Shown here piece after piece: positions 47,552-59,899 of a DNA stretch of 64,000 bases; the stretch's first letter is position 1, and every line of letters starts with the position of its first letter. The stretch is from positions 5,500,288 to 5,564,287 of the forward strand of contig NC_092676.1 in NCBI RefSeq assembly GCF_964355755.1, written 5' to 3'. The position numbers and the translations under genes were made by a program. Source of the DNA: Antedon mediterranea (Eukaryota > Echinodermata > Crinoidea > Comatulida > Antedonidae). Below the pieces are notes generated by a model. That model made no database searches. It saw only the letters and a program-made list of their open reading frames with translations, and was not told the origin of the DNA.

Positions 47552-50500
47552 TCATGTATCCGGTAGTTCTACGTACAAATTGGTATCTTCTAAATAATAT
47601 GTATACATTGGTATATATGTGCTGTCATCATTGTTCATAATCGACTCGTCCATTTCAGTATCAGAGTCGTTAAGACCGAAGACACATTGCGAGTAACTAG
47701 GAGGTGGAGCTGTAAAAAATAAACATTGTATTTCGTTTAGACGATACCAATAAACGCATCAGGTTATACGCGTGCGTACAAAAGTCGTATAATTTATCAA
47801 CTTCTGAACGCACGTGTTAAATTTGTGTCTGTGGAAGCATTGATAGAGATCTTTGATAATTAAATGTTTTCCAGATAGGCCTACTGATTGGACACCCCCT
47901 ATTCAGTGAACACTTTCCCGTAAAAAGAATGAGGGAAATCTATGTTAACACTATATTCGTAGAAACCTTATTGAAGACTAAACAAAGTGTCTTAATATTG
48001 CCATTGTCCCTCGTTCATCGTTTGGAAACCCCTATTCAGGGAACACTTTCCCGTAAAAAAGAATGAGGGGACATCTCTTTTAACACTATGGTCAAACCCT
48101 TTAGTAGAACCCTTATTTAGGCGATACGTACATGTAGAACCAAACAAATAGGGCTGGCCATTGTCCGTCGTTCATCGCTCCTCCTCCCTCCATCCTCTCA
48201 ACATCATCCCAACATCCCACCTCAGGGGTGAACTCAATTGTCTTAGAACTTACCTTCATACGGAGGTGGCGAATCTGCCTCTGGGTCAACGAGCCGTGTA
48301 GCTTCTGATACTCCTTGGTTTCTTACTGGTCGGCTTCTTCGAAGACTAGGCCTTGGTGGCTGTTGGACGTTATTATTATTGTTACTGGTACTAGCTTCGC
48401 TTTGTTCACCAGGCCTACGTGGTATAGTTGCTATAACCACGGGAAGAGGAAGAGTTGCCGATGTACACTCGTCTTTAACCACAAGCTTTGAACAAAAAAA
48501 CGTAGTGATCGAACGTTACTACAATCGAAGAAAAGGCTTTGCGTTATTTGTTTCCCATCAGGATATGGCAAAGCGTGAGAATGATAGGAAAACAAACAAT
48601 GCTGCCGGATGGCACATAAATTGATGTCCTGTTTGCATTGCTTGCAAAAAGAAGCTCTTCTATCCTCCTTAAAGAAAGGTGGCAATCCTTCAAAAAACAA
48701 AACTTTGATATATTCGTGGGTTGTGATTTGTCATAATAAAACAATTCATTCAGCGGAAATGAGCGTTGGAAAGAGCATCGTCCTTCAGTGACGTAACGCA
48801 CAGTACAAAGACCCCTGGTAACTGGTTTAGTACTCCCCCAATGACACTCCAACGCTGGGTAGTTGCAGGAGACTGTTCATGCTCTGGGGCGCGCCCCTTG
48901 AGCTCTGGAGGCCCTGGGTTTAGCCAGTGAGCGCCCATAGCCGTTACGCCACCACTGCCGTCCTTACCTCAATGAAATATTCAACTTTGATCAAAGGACA
49001 TACTGACATTGTCGGAGGAACCATCGGCATTCTGACCCGTACGTCATCCCAATGCTCCGTAGTGAATGGGAATACACTGTTTAACTTGTGTTTCCAGACG
49101 GTTTTCGGACAAAGTTTGTGTTCGTTTCTGACGTTACTTCCGGTGGTACAGTCTGTCAATGTCGTCTGCTGGTAAAGCCTGACCACAACCTCCATTAAGT
49201 CCGGGGAACGATTGTTTATTTCGGCAGAAAATCTCACATATTCTCCTGAATAGAAAAACGTATACAAAAGTAAGCAGCAGAGATGTCTTTAACCATAACA
49301 TTAAAAATAGCATTAGAAGATTACAATTTGCGACCAGCTAAAGGCTAGAACGTATGCTTACTGATTCTCAGTACTGTAACTCTATATATGACAAGATGTC
49401 CAATGTCACACGGCGTGATACGGCGTTTCATGTGTTTCACCTTTGGTACGTGAATTCTATCATGGAAGGTTAGTGGGAAGTTGGGTTAAGGTTTATTACA
49501 GGCGTTACCTGAAAACACATGAAATGCTGTATCATGGAATTTACCTATGATGCGGGACACAGTATACAGTTGACCGAGAATCGACCAGGCCTACAGGTTT
49601 GATGATGAATTAACCATCGAGCAAAACAAAAACAAGATTACCTGGACAATATGCTTTGCGGTTGATTTCAAATGTCGCAGTAAATTGGCTTTTGCACACC
49701 CAGCAGCAACCGATCTGAAGTCCTTTAGTTTCCGTAGATGGGCTCTAGAAAATTGAGAGTTATTTACAGTAAATCACACATCGTACACATACAAATAAAT
49801 ATTATGTTGGTTAGGAGCGAACACATGGTGTAAGCTTGCAGGTACATTATGATCTTTCTGCTTCCGTGACGTGGAACAATGAACCAAGACGAGTTTCATA
49901 ATGAAACCAATTGATTAACATTGGGATACACTTTGAACGCACATTGACATACGGTAAAACTGACAGACATGACCAGAGAGAAAGAGAGAGAATTACTGCT
50001 GGTTAATCGCTCGTCAAAAGCTGTGTCTGTCGATGATGGATGCCAGCGGTCTTTCCAACATCTCTTTTCAATCGTTAAACTTGACAGGCCCAGTGACAAA
50101 ATATCTGAACTGCTCCTCTGACATCTTGTGCTCTTGTCATCTTGTGCATCGTGTGCTTCTGTCATCTTGTGCTTCTGTCATCCTTTGCTTCTGTGTCATC
50201 TTGTGCTTCTGCCGTCTTGTGTTTCTGTCATATTGTGCTTCTGTCATCTTGTGCTTCTGTCGTCTTTTGCTTCTGTCATCTTTTGCTTCTGCCATCTTGT
50301 GCCTCTGTCCTCTTGTGCTTCTGTCATCTTAATTTGCTTCTGTCATCTTAATTTGCTTCTGTCATCTTGTGCTTCTGTCGTCTTGTACTTCTGTCATCTT
50401 GTGCTTCTGTCATCTTGTGCCACTGCCACTGTCATATTGTGCTTCTGTCATCTTGTGCTTCTGTCATATTGTGTCTGTCATCTTGTGCTTCAGTCATCTC

Positions 50501-53500
50501 TTGCTTCTGTCATCTTGTGCTTCTATCATCTTCTACTTCTGTAATCTTGTGCTTCTGTCACCTTGTGCCACTGTCATATTGTGCTTCTGTCATCTTGTGC
50601 TTATGTCATCTTGTGTCTGTCATCTTGTGCCTCTGTCATCTTGTGTCTGTCATCTTGTGCTTCTGTCATCGTGTGCTTCTGTCATCGTGTGCTTCTGTCA
50701 TCTTCTGCTTCTATCATCTTCTACTTCTGTAATCTTGTGCTTCTGTCACCTTGTGCTACTTCGTGTAGGTGGATGACCAATAGAATATTGAAAATGTACT
50801 GTGATCGCGCAGCAGAGTTCAGATCACAGGAGTGGTCTTATGATCTGAAACTAGAAATACTCACCAGATAGCAAGGAGCGTTGACGTCAATGTCATCTAT
50901 GATGGTGAACACCTTTCTACATATCTTGTTCATTGATTGAGGTCCTGGATTCACAGTAGCTTCCACGTAATATCTAATGAAACCGAATTTTGCTTCAAAT
51001 GACGTTGGAAGATGGCTGAAATGAAATCGAACGTTTAAGCTTGGTTCCCACTAGAACGTAAACGCAAACGCAAGCGATGTTGACCAATTACAAGCGACAG
51101 TTCAAATAATCCATCGCTTGTGATTGATCAACTCACTTACATTGCGTTACGTCCTTGTGTGTCTTACTTCTGCTAGTGGGAACCAAACATTACTGATAAA
51201 ACATCATTCACCACGACAGGTTAAAGAGTAACCAGCCAGTAATACAGAAATGTCACCATAAATAAAGGTGAAAGCTAGTTTAGATATGGTAGGCCCTACC
51301 TTTGTGAAAGCTAGTTTAGATATGGTAGGCCCTACCTTTGTGGCAGTTTAAACTTGAACCTCATCACGGCATCGCCACCTGGTAGCTTCTGACTTGCAAA
51401 TTCTGGTTTTATAAGGAAAACAATCCATAGTTTCTCTAAAGCTCTGTCTACACTATCAAACTTTATGTTACAACAAAAATGTGATGTGCCCATATGTGGA
51501 CATGATGATTCCATATCACTACCATATTTGGGTATATCACTACCATATTTGGGCACACACTTTATTTGTCAAACTAGTTTGATAGTGTAGGAGACAGAGC
51601 TTCACTAAACGTATTTCTTTCATTCGTCAATTACACAATTTGTTCAACACTCCCTCCACTTACGGACTTCTACAAATCTCTCTGTAGGTAGCCTACTCTT
51701 GGAACGTTTAAATGGTCTTTCACACCGAGTAGCCGCGTGAAAACGAAACATTGACGTTCGATTTGATTTAACGGCACCAGAACTCTGTCGGAACAGGTGT
51801 GGAAGACTCTTAAGTCCTTCGTACCCCAACCTAACATTCTAATGAAACTTTTTCCCTCTCTCCACCAGCACGAGTCAAACTGGGCGCCCTGAAACTAGAT
51901 TAAAACCAGCAACTTACGTCCTCCCCAAAGTTCTTGTCGTAAATTAACGTATAACTTCTCCTCGCCAAAGTGCCTTGATGTCCTAACCGACCCTGCCTGC
52001 TGCCACCATACCTAGCAGTCAATAGATCGGGAAAAATGATGCCACAATCATCAAAATGTTATCAATAATATTACAATTATGGAGTATTTCAATTTCATTA
52101 TAGGCCTACTACAATATTTTCTGAACAAAGTTACTGCTGAGATTTTAAGAGCAAGATTTTCTGCTACAGTAACCGAAATATACCGCAGATAGAGATGATT
52201 CTTGTTTGTTTGTTTTCCCAATGCTAACCCTAAATGTCCATTTACACTAGGACGATAACGATCGACGATAAATAGATAACCATGCATTTTTCTTATATAA
52301 AATTAGACAGGTTTTCGTTCTAGAACTATATGATTAATCAGTTATGCTGTCTTTGATAAAAATAATATTTTTTTTAAACCCAATCAAATTACGTCATGAT
52401 TAATAAAAACAATAAAATCGTTGTATTGTCACGATATTATTTCTCTTACCAATCATGACGTCATGATGTCTTTGATTGGACGTGTGAAAATAACATTTTC
52501 ATCAAAGGAAGCGTAGATGGTTATCCTTAAGCGTGGTTCCCACTAGCGACGCAACGCAAGGACGTAACGCAACGCAAGTGAATTGACCAATCACAAGCGA
52601 TGGCTTATTCGCTTGTGATTGCTAACTGTCTATAACTTCGCTTGTCATTGGTTAAAACGCTTGCGTTGCGTTTACGTCCTTGCGTTACGTTCTAGCGGGA
52701 ACCAAGCCTTAGCGTGGTTCCCACTAGCGACGCAACGCAAGGACGTAACGTTACGTTCTAGTGGCAACCAAGCTTTAGTTATAGGATGAAATATTGTTAG
52801 ATTTCTTTTGTTTTATATATGAAAAATACATATTTATTATCTATTTATCGTCGATCGTTATAGTCCTGGTGTAAATGGGACTGTTCCTCTGTCACGCATG
52901 TCACTGAAACGTTTGTTTTTTTCATTAGGCCTATTTTTAATGAAAAAAATCCAAAAGAACGGTTTTCTTCAACACTGGTTCAGCTCACATTTGCTCCGAA
53001 AACCTTTTAAAAACCCTATTTACTCGAAAACTAAATCGAAAATATATTCTCTGAAAGCAAAACCCCTCATGCATTATACATTGTTTTTTTTTCTAAGAAG
53101 TATCATCTTTTATGACACCACGTTATTCTTGTGAGTCAAACGCCAACGCACATCAACCGTGTATAGTCAACCGTAACAACTAAGAAAAAATGCTAATAAT
53201 ATTATATATTATAATAATAAGTATGTTTGAAAACGTTGACGGAATATTCAGCCGATATCAAAAGAAATTTCACTACTCCGAATTAATCAATAAAAAATAA
53301 ATGATGAAAACAATGATAAATACATATTGACATCTATGGAAATTTAGTTTAGTCATGTGATATATGAAGACTCTCTAAGGCGTTACAACTTTTGTGCAAA
53401 TACGTGTCAATTGTAATCATTGTTGCCAATGATAATGACGTCATTTGAAAATAATCACCATGATGTTTTCTAAATTATTATCATTATCTCTTTAGTATCA

Positions 53501-54284
53501 TAATTTATGATATCTGTTTGATCATAAATGGGTTGTGTTTATCGTCATAAATTAATATTACTATCATAAATAATCATTTTGTTCATTTTAATTTTATATT
53601 CTGACAGATATGATATTCGGAGAGGCCAGATAGCTACATAGCCGTTAAGGCTAATGGCTAATAAAACGGCCTCCGGATCCTTAAAATAATTACGAAGACA
53701 TTATACACAAGATGCTCTACACAAACACAGTCTTTATTACACCGTACGTCTTTGGGAGTGGAATTGTTCTGTCATGACATCTGACAGGATTTGAACCCAG
53801 GACCCTGGGATTGGTAGCCGAGCCTCTTAACCACCAAGCTACAGTCCACAATAATTGATAGCATTATGAAGATACACAAATCTAATCTTTATTTGCATTT
53901 GTTATCGTTATCATCATTATCATCATCGTTATCTTATCATCATCGTCATCGCAATGTTCCTTAAATTTTCATCGCTGTCGTCATCATCAACAGCATCATT
54001 CTCATCATCACTACTACTGTCAGTCGGCGTGATGTCATTATCATTGTCGTTATGATCACAGACATGATCAGCGTATAATCATTGATTGTGTGCCAGTGAT
54101 TATGACGTAATAGCAATATTTTAAGAAACCTTACCTTAGCTTTACCTATCAACACCACCTTGACCAGTTCAAGCTGACATGGTTCCTTTAGGTTGGTCAC
54201 CACCTTCCCCTTCACGTACTCGCCACACCTATAAACAGGGTGTGTACTATCCAAAATGATGGTTAGCGACCGTATTCTACCCAT
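47552..54284 (-). CDS. Arrestin domain-containing protein (alpha-arrestin, complete, 8 exons)
   Basis: Adaptor that links membrane cargo to NEDD4-type ubiquitin ligases. Minus-strand exons in order: 54284-54135, 51996-51918, 51402-51336, 51015-50865, 49744-49642, 49245-48968, 48485-48254, 47709-47552. Phases agree at every junction and the total is 405 aa, normal for ARRDC1-4. The N-domain begins MGRIRSLTIILD and has the GEEKLYxNxxxxLWG motif, LPGGDAVMRFKFKLP and LPTSFEAKFGFIRYYVEA. The C-domain has GCCWVCKS, INNRSPDLMEVVVRL and MVPPTMSVCPLIKVEYFIE, then LPLPVVIATIP. The tail has PPPY at residues 349-352 and PPSY at 356-359. An in-frame ATG at 54344 would add 20 residues, but MGRIRSL fits the family start. 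Which ARRDC paralogue is not decided. Confidence 0.95.
47890..48140. repeat. Two-copy intron repeat
   Basis: CCCTATTCAGTGAACACTTTCCCGTAAAAAGAATGAGGG-like segments at about 47900 and 48030, in the last ARRDC intron. A relative is at 59225-59290. Confidence 0.65.
49362..49600. mobile_element. MITE M9 relative
   Basis: GATTCTCAGTACTGTA and the inverted end CAGTATACAGTTGACCGAGAATC, with the inner pair ACACATGAAATGCTGTATCA. ARRDC intron 5. Confidence 0.55.
50118..50760 (+). repeat. 16-bp minisatellite open in all three plus frames
   Basis: About 40 units of CTTCTGTCATCTTGTG with variants, in ARRDC intron 4. With a 16-nt period, the three frames read the same Cys/Leu/Ser-rich peptide in turn, giving long overlapping ORFs with no stops. 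Not a gene. Confidence 0.95.
51035..51190. mobile_element. MITE M4 copy in ARRDC intron 3
   Basis: TTAAGCTTGGTTCCCACTAG ... CTGCTAGTGGGAACCAA. It lies 19 bp upstream of the exon 4 acceptor. Confidence 0.8.
51240..51340 (+). repeat. 37-bp direct duplication overlapping the ARRDC exon 3 donor
   Basis: GTGAAAGCTAGTTTAGATATGGTAGGCCCTACCTTTGTG-like segment occurs twice, at about 51268 and 51304. The second copy contains the GTAGGG donor of the exon ending at 51336. Confidence 0.7.
51438..51602. mobile_element. MITE M1 copy in ARRDC intron 2
   Basis: AAAGCTCTGTCTACACTATC ... GATAGTGTAGGAGACAGAGC, 36 bp from exon 3. Confidence 0.85.
52236..52881. mobile_element. Element M5 with ~45-bp inverted ends, M4 copies nested
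   Basis: GTCCATTTACACTAGGACGA at 52236 and its inverted partner ending GTGTAAATGGGAC at 52881; the ATAACGATCGACGATAAATAG block is in both arms. M4 copies lie inside at 52527-52710 and 52709-52776. ARRDC intron 1. Confidence 0.8.
53690..53850 (-). mobile_element. tRNA-derived SINE (minus strand)
   Basis: The minus strand shows GTAGCTTGGTGGTTAAGAGG and GGGTTCAAATCCTG and is similar to the SINE at 12047. ARRDC intron 1. Confidence 0.7.
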
Positions 54285-54344
54285 CTTGCGAAACCATTCA
54301 GGGGTTAGAATCGACACCACAATCAAGCCATCTTGTAAATCCAA

Positions 54345-55832
54345 AATATCTCCTTCGACATCATTATATTATTATTATCCCTTTACGGTTGTTGAATCAT
54401 TAATGCACATAATGTTTACCATAATGAAAAATAGTCTACGGCTGACAGAATAGCACCATCGCGTTATGCTTTCTCGGTGACTCCTATGCTAATTCGACTT
54501 GTAATTTATTTTCCTTAACTATCTGAGAACGACGTACGACGTAGCAAACGTGCAATGTAATTACTACACGCACATTTAAGTACAGTTGTATTGAGTGCGT
54601 TTTATATATACTATTGATTATTGATGCGTACCGTATTTATTCTGTTGTTGCAAATGAGGTTAATCAAGTTAAATATTTAATTTTGTGTCCCCTCATCCTC
54701 TCATCGTCCTTATTCAATAATAATAATTGTCAGTGTTGGTGTTTATAAAAATGAGTTAGGAATCAATTTAAGACGAGTGGCACGTAGAGATGAATTTGAA
54801 TATGTATTTTATAAGCACATTATTTATAGCGTGGTATCTCAACCAATTGGATTTCGAGGCCCCCGCGGGTGTGAAACAGATTTTAGAAAAAATGTGAAAC
54901 TTATCAATTACTGGGTCTGTAGCAACTGTTAAATATTATTTTATGCATGTCATTGTTTTAAAATTAATATGTTCCACGTACCATTACTTTTTGTAAAAAT
55001 CGTATTAACTTTAATCCGAGATTTTTGCAACTCATCTATTAATCCTCAACCAACCATTGTGAAAACTGGTTGTCGCCCTCTATTTTCGCCAATATTCAAT
55101 TGATTGATCACATCATCATCGGCGGATATCAGGAGAAGTTTCGCTCAACTGCAAAAGCAAAATAAATACCTGCATTTAACTGTAAGTACAACCTAGCTTA
55201 GCAGGTATTTTACATTCTACCATTGTAGTCTGAAATGCTTTCTTGCTACCCATGGTACGACTAAGTGTCCGTTTTCTCTCTTACAAGAGGGCCTAGGCTA
55301 GGCTGTAGTAAGCTAGCTAGGCCCAGCTGTAACAGTATTGGAATAATTTCATCAGGCACCCAACAGCTTGTCCAGTATACCTGGATCTAGGCCCAGCACA
55401 CAAGGTCAATGGACTAAAAGAATAGTGACTTGCAGTTTCTGACTCGCCTATTGTAAAGTTAATGACGTGAAGACTTAAGCAGGGAGGAACTGGGCCCCAT
55501 TTATTCATTTGTTTATAGATATAAATTATTAAAGCAAATAATCTTTTTTAATTTTAGATTTTAAATTGATAATTTAGGCCTAGAGAGGCCAGGAGGCCCT
55601 AGCTAGCTAGAGGCCAAGTAGGTAGATTAATTGTTTGGAAAATGTCCACTTGTGTATTATGTAGATAGTGTTATCAATAAACCTCAATCTATAGTATAGT
55701 CAGAGTGCAAAGATATATTTTCAACTTACATTATTCTGCCATTTCTTTTATTTTAATTTTTTCCTACACATTGTAATGTATGTTTGTTAATGAAATGATA
55801 ATAAATATATTTTTTCCCTCAATTTTCTTAAG
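54345..55832. promoter_or_regulatory. Divergent intergenic region ARRDC / glutaredoxin
   Basis: Head-to-head start of two genes about 1.5 kb apart. AACTGTAAGTAC near 55180 could be the donor of a glutaredoxin 5' UTR exon that joins the acceptor TTTTCTTAAG at 55832. No promoter box identified with confidence. Confidence 0.35.
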
Positions 55833-55840
55833 GTATTTAC

Positions 55841-56873
55841 ATGGGATTGTCTGGATCAAAAGAAGATAACATGGCAGCCACAAACTTTGTAGAAACTGCA
55901 ATTCATGACAAGTGCGTGGTGGTATTCTCCAAAACGTACTGCCCATACTGCAAGATGGCAAAGGCCGCCCTCGATGAGGAGGGAGCTAAATACGAAGTGG
56001 TTGAGCTGGATAAACGCAGTGATGGCGATGCTATTCAGAATGCTCTTGCCCAAATTACTGGAGCAAGAACGGTAAGTACTAATCCATATAAAGTGCAACC
56101 CCTTAAACAATTGTTTGGTGTTGTGTATTCTAATTTAATAATAGCCGATTTCCCCCCTTAAATTAGTCCTATAATCTTATAGCTTATAATAATATGCAAA
56201 GATGCACGTGCAGAGTAATTTGACCAATCAGAAGTTACAGTTCAGATAATCTGTTGCTTGTGATTGGTCAGATAAATTACATTTTAGATTAATTGCATTG
56301 CAGGTCAGGGGAAAATTTCATTTTTAAATTTTGTTTAGCAATATTGCTAATCAAACTGATTTTTTAGTCGAGAAACATAGTTTTGTATTGTATTTTTTGC
56401 TACACAAATTTAAAAATCTGTAGCAAAAAGGTTGTTTTGTATAGCTTTTTGCTATGCTACACTGGCGAAATTATTCCCTGCAGGTACTATACTATCCTTT
56501 CCATTGCATCCTATTGGCAGCTTTCCTAGTACAGTCCATTTTAATTTGTTGATGGTTTCCTTCCCATAATCCCATAGTCCTAGGTTCAATGACACGACTT
56601 GCTAGCCATGACAAAACTAAAATCGCCACCCCCTTCCCAAAGACTGGAGATTTTTATGCAGTTTATTTGCTATTAACACTTTCCTGTTCTGTTAAATTCT
56701 GGCCTAAATTATGATATTAATAACAAACAAAGAATTTGTATGTATTTTATATGCAGGTTCCAAGAGTCTTCATCAAAGGAAAGTGTATTGGAGGCGGTTC
56801 GGAGACCAGGGATATGCAGGCATCCGGAGAGCTTAGGAAGCTCCTTGAGGAATGTGGCAATGCCCTGAAATAG
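55841..56873 (+). CDS. Dithiol glutaredoxin (complete, 2 exons)
   Basis: Glutathione-dependent thiol-disulfide oxidoreductase, GLRX/GLRX2 type. Exons 55841-56071 and 56757-56873 join in phase 0 and give 115 aa. Active site CPYC at residues 34-37 after VVVFSKTY; the cis-Pro is in T-V-P-R-V-F (Pro79, at the exon junction), and the glutathione-binding GGGSETRD is at 89-96. The start MGLSGSK fits the N-myristoylation pattern (Gly2, Ser6), and no mitochondrial leader is seen, so a membrane-attached cytosolic form is possible. A second in-frame Met at residue 11 could give a shorter, unacylated form. An AG acceptor 8 bp before the ATG implies an upstream 5' UTR exon. Confidence 0.94.
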
Positions 56874-57104
56874 ATATGCACAATGTTGATTTTGTATTTA
56901 TCATAATTTGATGAGAAATATTATTTTATATATGACCATAAATTTTGTTACTATACAAACCAAAAATATAACCATAATGCATATTAAAAACATACTATTT
57001 TGTATACAAAAGAGCGACTGGCTGGGATTGGTAGAGTTTATTAAAAAATGTAGTGATTATTTTGATTGCTGTAGAGGATAACAAAATACTATTAATATGG
57101 CAGT

Positions 57105-58125
57105 ATAATTTCAGTAATAATAGTAACAGAGGTAATTGAAATGTGATTACTGAGGTAATTGCAATGTAATTACTGAAGTAATTGCAATGCTATTACTGAG
57201 TGAATGTAATGTAATTACTGAGTGAATGTAATGTAATTACTGAAGTAATGTAATTACTGAGGTAAATTGTAATGTAATTACTGAGTGAATGTAATGTAAT
57301 TACTGAGGTAAATGCAATGTGATTACTGAAGTAATGTAATGTGATTACTGAGGTAATTGCAATGTAATTACTGAAGTAATTGCAATGCTATTACTGAAGT
57401 AAATGTAATGTAATTACTGAGTGAATGTAATGTAATTACTGAAGTAATGTAATTACTGAGGTAAATTGTAATGTAATTACTGAGTGAATGTAATGTAATT
57501 ACTGAGGTAAATGCAATGTGATTACTGAAGTAATGTAATGTGATTACTGAGGTAAATGCAATGTGATTACTGAAGTAAATGTAATGTGATTACTGAGGTA
57601 AATGCAATGTGATTACTGAGGTAAATGCAATGTGATTACTGAGGTAAATGTAATGTGATTACTGAGGTAAATGCAATATGATTACTGAAGTAAATGTAAT
57701 GTGATTACTGAGGTAAATGCAATGTGATTACTGAAGTAAATGTAATGTGATTACTGAGGTAAATGCAATGTGATTACTGAAGTTAATGTATTGCGATTAC
57801 TGAGGTAAATGCAATTTGATTACTGAGGTAAATGTATTGTGATTACTGAGGTAAATGCAATGTGATTACTGAAGTAAATGTATTGTGATTACTGAGGTAA
57901 ATGCAATTTGATTACTGAGGTAAATGCAATTTGATTACTGAGGTAAATGCAATGTGATTACTGAAGTAAATGTATTGTGATTACTGAGGTAAATGCAATT
58001 TGATTACTGAGGTAAATGCAATTTGATTACTGAAGTAATTGTAATGTGATTACTAAAGTAAATGTAATGTGGTTACTGAAGTAATTGCAATAGTACTGAA
58101 GTAATTGAAGTGTAATTACTGAAGT
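57105..58125 (+). repeat. 23-bp minisatellite (~1 kb)
   Basis: About 45 units of GTGATTACTGAGGTAAATGC-AAT and variants (GTAATTACTGAAGTAATT), starting about 230 bp after the glutaredoxin stop. Confidence 0.95.
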
Positions 58126-58234
58126 CTGTAACTAAAATATTACTGAAACAGATTTAAAAAGCTTGATTTACAGTACTTTTAAATGAGCCTTACTTTATTC
58201 TGTTATTGTATTTCACTAGACTAGGTATTTTATA

Positions 58235-58340
58235 TTACGGTAGAACCTCTATAAAGGGGACACATTCTTGACCAAATTAACTTCTTCTTAATTAAATATT
58301 CAGGAAACAAGTCCCCTTAATAGGAGGGTCCTACCATATT
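58235..58340. mobile_element. CTATTAAGGGG-type MITE
   Basis: ACGGTAGAACCTCTATAAAGG ... CCCCTTAATAGGAGGGTCCT, inverted. Confidence 0.6.
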
Positions 58341-58629
58341 TATAGATATTGCTGAGACTTATTTTGAATAAATTTGCATTAATTTGATTTTTTCGGTGTA
58401 GTATTATGGTAAATTTCTGTATTCACATTTTGTTTGTATTCGCACCACATAGAGTTATAGCTACACTTATAGTATGTAGTCTTGTGTGAATGGGAAATAA
58501 AAAATACAATAGATGATTTAGTGTGTGTGTGCTTTGTTTGTGTTTTAGTGGGGTGATAGAAGATTTGAACCTGTACGTTGGAAGTCAATAGGAACACATC
58601 TCACTACTTTAAATATTTGATTATGATGA

Positions 58630-58929
58630 TTATACAGTAGTGTGTTTATCGTCGTATGCCTTCTTTGATTTGACGGTTTGTAATTGTCCACGGCAATCTG
58701 GCAACAGGACATTGAACTCCCTGATCAACATAGAAACTCGTAAACACTCTTTGATCTTATGTCTGGCTGCGACAAGTACCAACAGTACTGTACTAAGTAC
58801 ATATTGTCCGCGGTGTCTGCTAAGGGGCGTGGAACTCTGAGTGTGTCGCAGCCACAGATAAACCCTTTGAAGATCACCGGAGCTCAGTATCCTGTCGATT
58901 GCCTTGGTTTGTCCAACATGTTTTTCCAT
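58630..58929 (-). CDS. Unrecognised 99-aa ORF
   Basis: ATG to stop without introns, in locally higher GC than its surroundings. Basic and leucine-rich (for example RQYVLSTVLLVLVAARHKIK-like helix), with no motif I recognise. An in-frame stop lies just upstream of the ATG. The other strand is also partly open here, so this may be a decayed mobile-element fragment rather than a gene. Confidence 0.2.
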   Translation of the reverse strand: MEKHVGQTKAIDRILSSGDLQRVYLWLRHTQSSTPLSRHRGQYVLSTVLLVLVAARHKIKECLRVSMLIREFNVLLPDCRGQLQTVKSKKAYDDKHTTV

Positions 58930-59569
58930 CCATATCTACAATCGTCTCTCTGGTGGGGCTCTCTTCCAGTGACCAGTGTAAGATGTTAGTAAGGTACTCT
59001 ACTCACCCACTATTCAATTGATGTTATCACACTCCATATATCTCATGTACATGATAATCTTGTTTTCTTCGTGTTTCTAAGTGCGCGCTCAATGTTATAC
59101 TCTAAATCGATTTTATTACACTAGGGTGAATAGCCTTTTCTTTTTGATTTACTGTGATAATGACGTGGCACTGATTTGGTAACTATTGTAGAGAATGAAC
59201 CTCTCCAGCCTTTGCGACACCCCAATTCATGGGAAACCCATAATATTCAGGGAGCACTTTCGACGAACGAAAAATAGGAGAAAATATGTTTTAACCACTT
59301 TTAACACAGTTACTGATGATACTGATATTATTTTATTGTCTATAGTAATATAAAATGGAAATACATTTTGAAACTGGCATAAAAATATAAAAAAAGATAT
59401 ACTATAGGCCTACAAATTCAGAAAATTACAACTAAATACACAAATATACATTAATACAGATTAAAATCTTTTATCATAAAATTATTAAAACAATTAAAAA
59501 TACAATATACAATACAAGAAGAATTGCACAATGATACGTTAACAGTTCCCTATCTTGCTGTGAGTTTAT

Positions 59570-59890
59570 CAAATGTATGACGTTGGCTATAAAGGTGTAA
59601 CGGGATCGGTTTATTCTAATTGTCTTAGGGACACAGAGCCTACCACTTCAGGTGATCGAATAAACTGATCATATGGGGATGACCGGCATCACCCATTATG
59701 GGCCCAAAGCAACCTGTATTGATCTGCTGTCATTATATAATTCATCCAGGCAGATTGGCATATCGCCTATAAGTTTACCAGCTCTTTTCACAATTTGATT
59801 TAGCCTTTTTTTATCTTTCTTACATAAATTACCATAGTTACAAATCAGACAGTATACACTTTGGATCATCGTCGTATTTATATGAGACAC
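59570..59890 (-). pseudogene. LINE reverse-transcriptase C-terminal remnant
   Basis: The minus strand reads YGNLCKKDKKRLNQIVKRAGKLIG then LDELYND, followed by a decayed HPxxxxF...NKPIPLHLYSQRH-like tail. This is the usual end of L2/CR1-like polymerases (YGNLxxKDKxRLNxIVKxASKxIG). Stops and frameshifts downstream. Confidence 0.75.
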
Positions 59891-59899
59891 TCCCTAATT

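Noticed and set aside
50128-50871. Several 100-138-aa Cys/Leu/Ser-rich ORFs
   Set aside because: A stop-free 16-bp minisatellite read in three frames.
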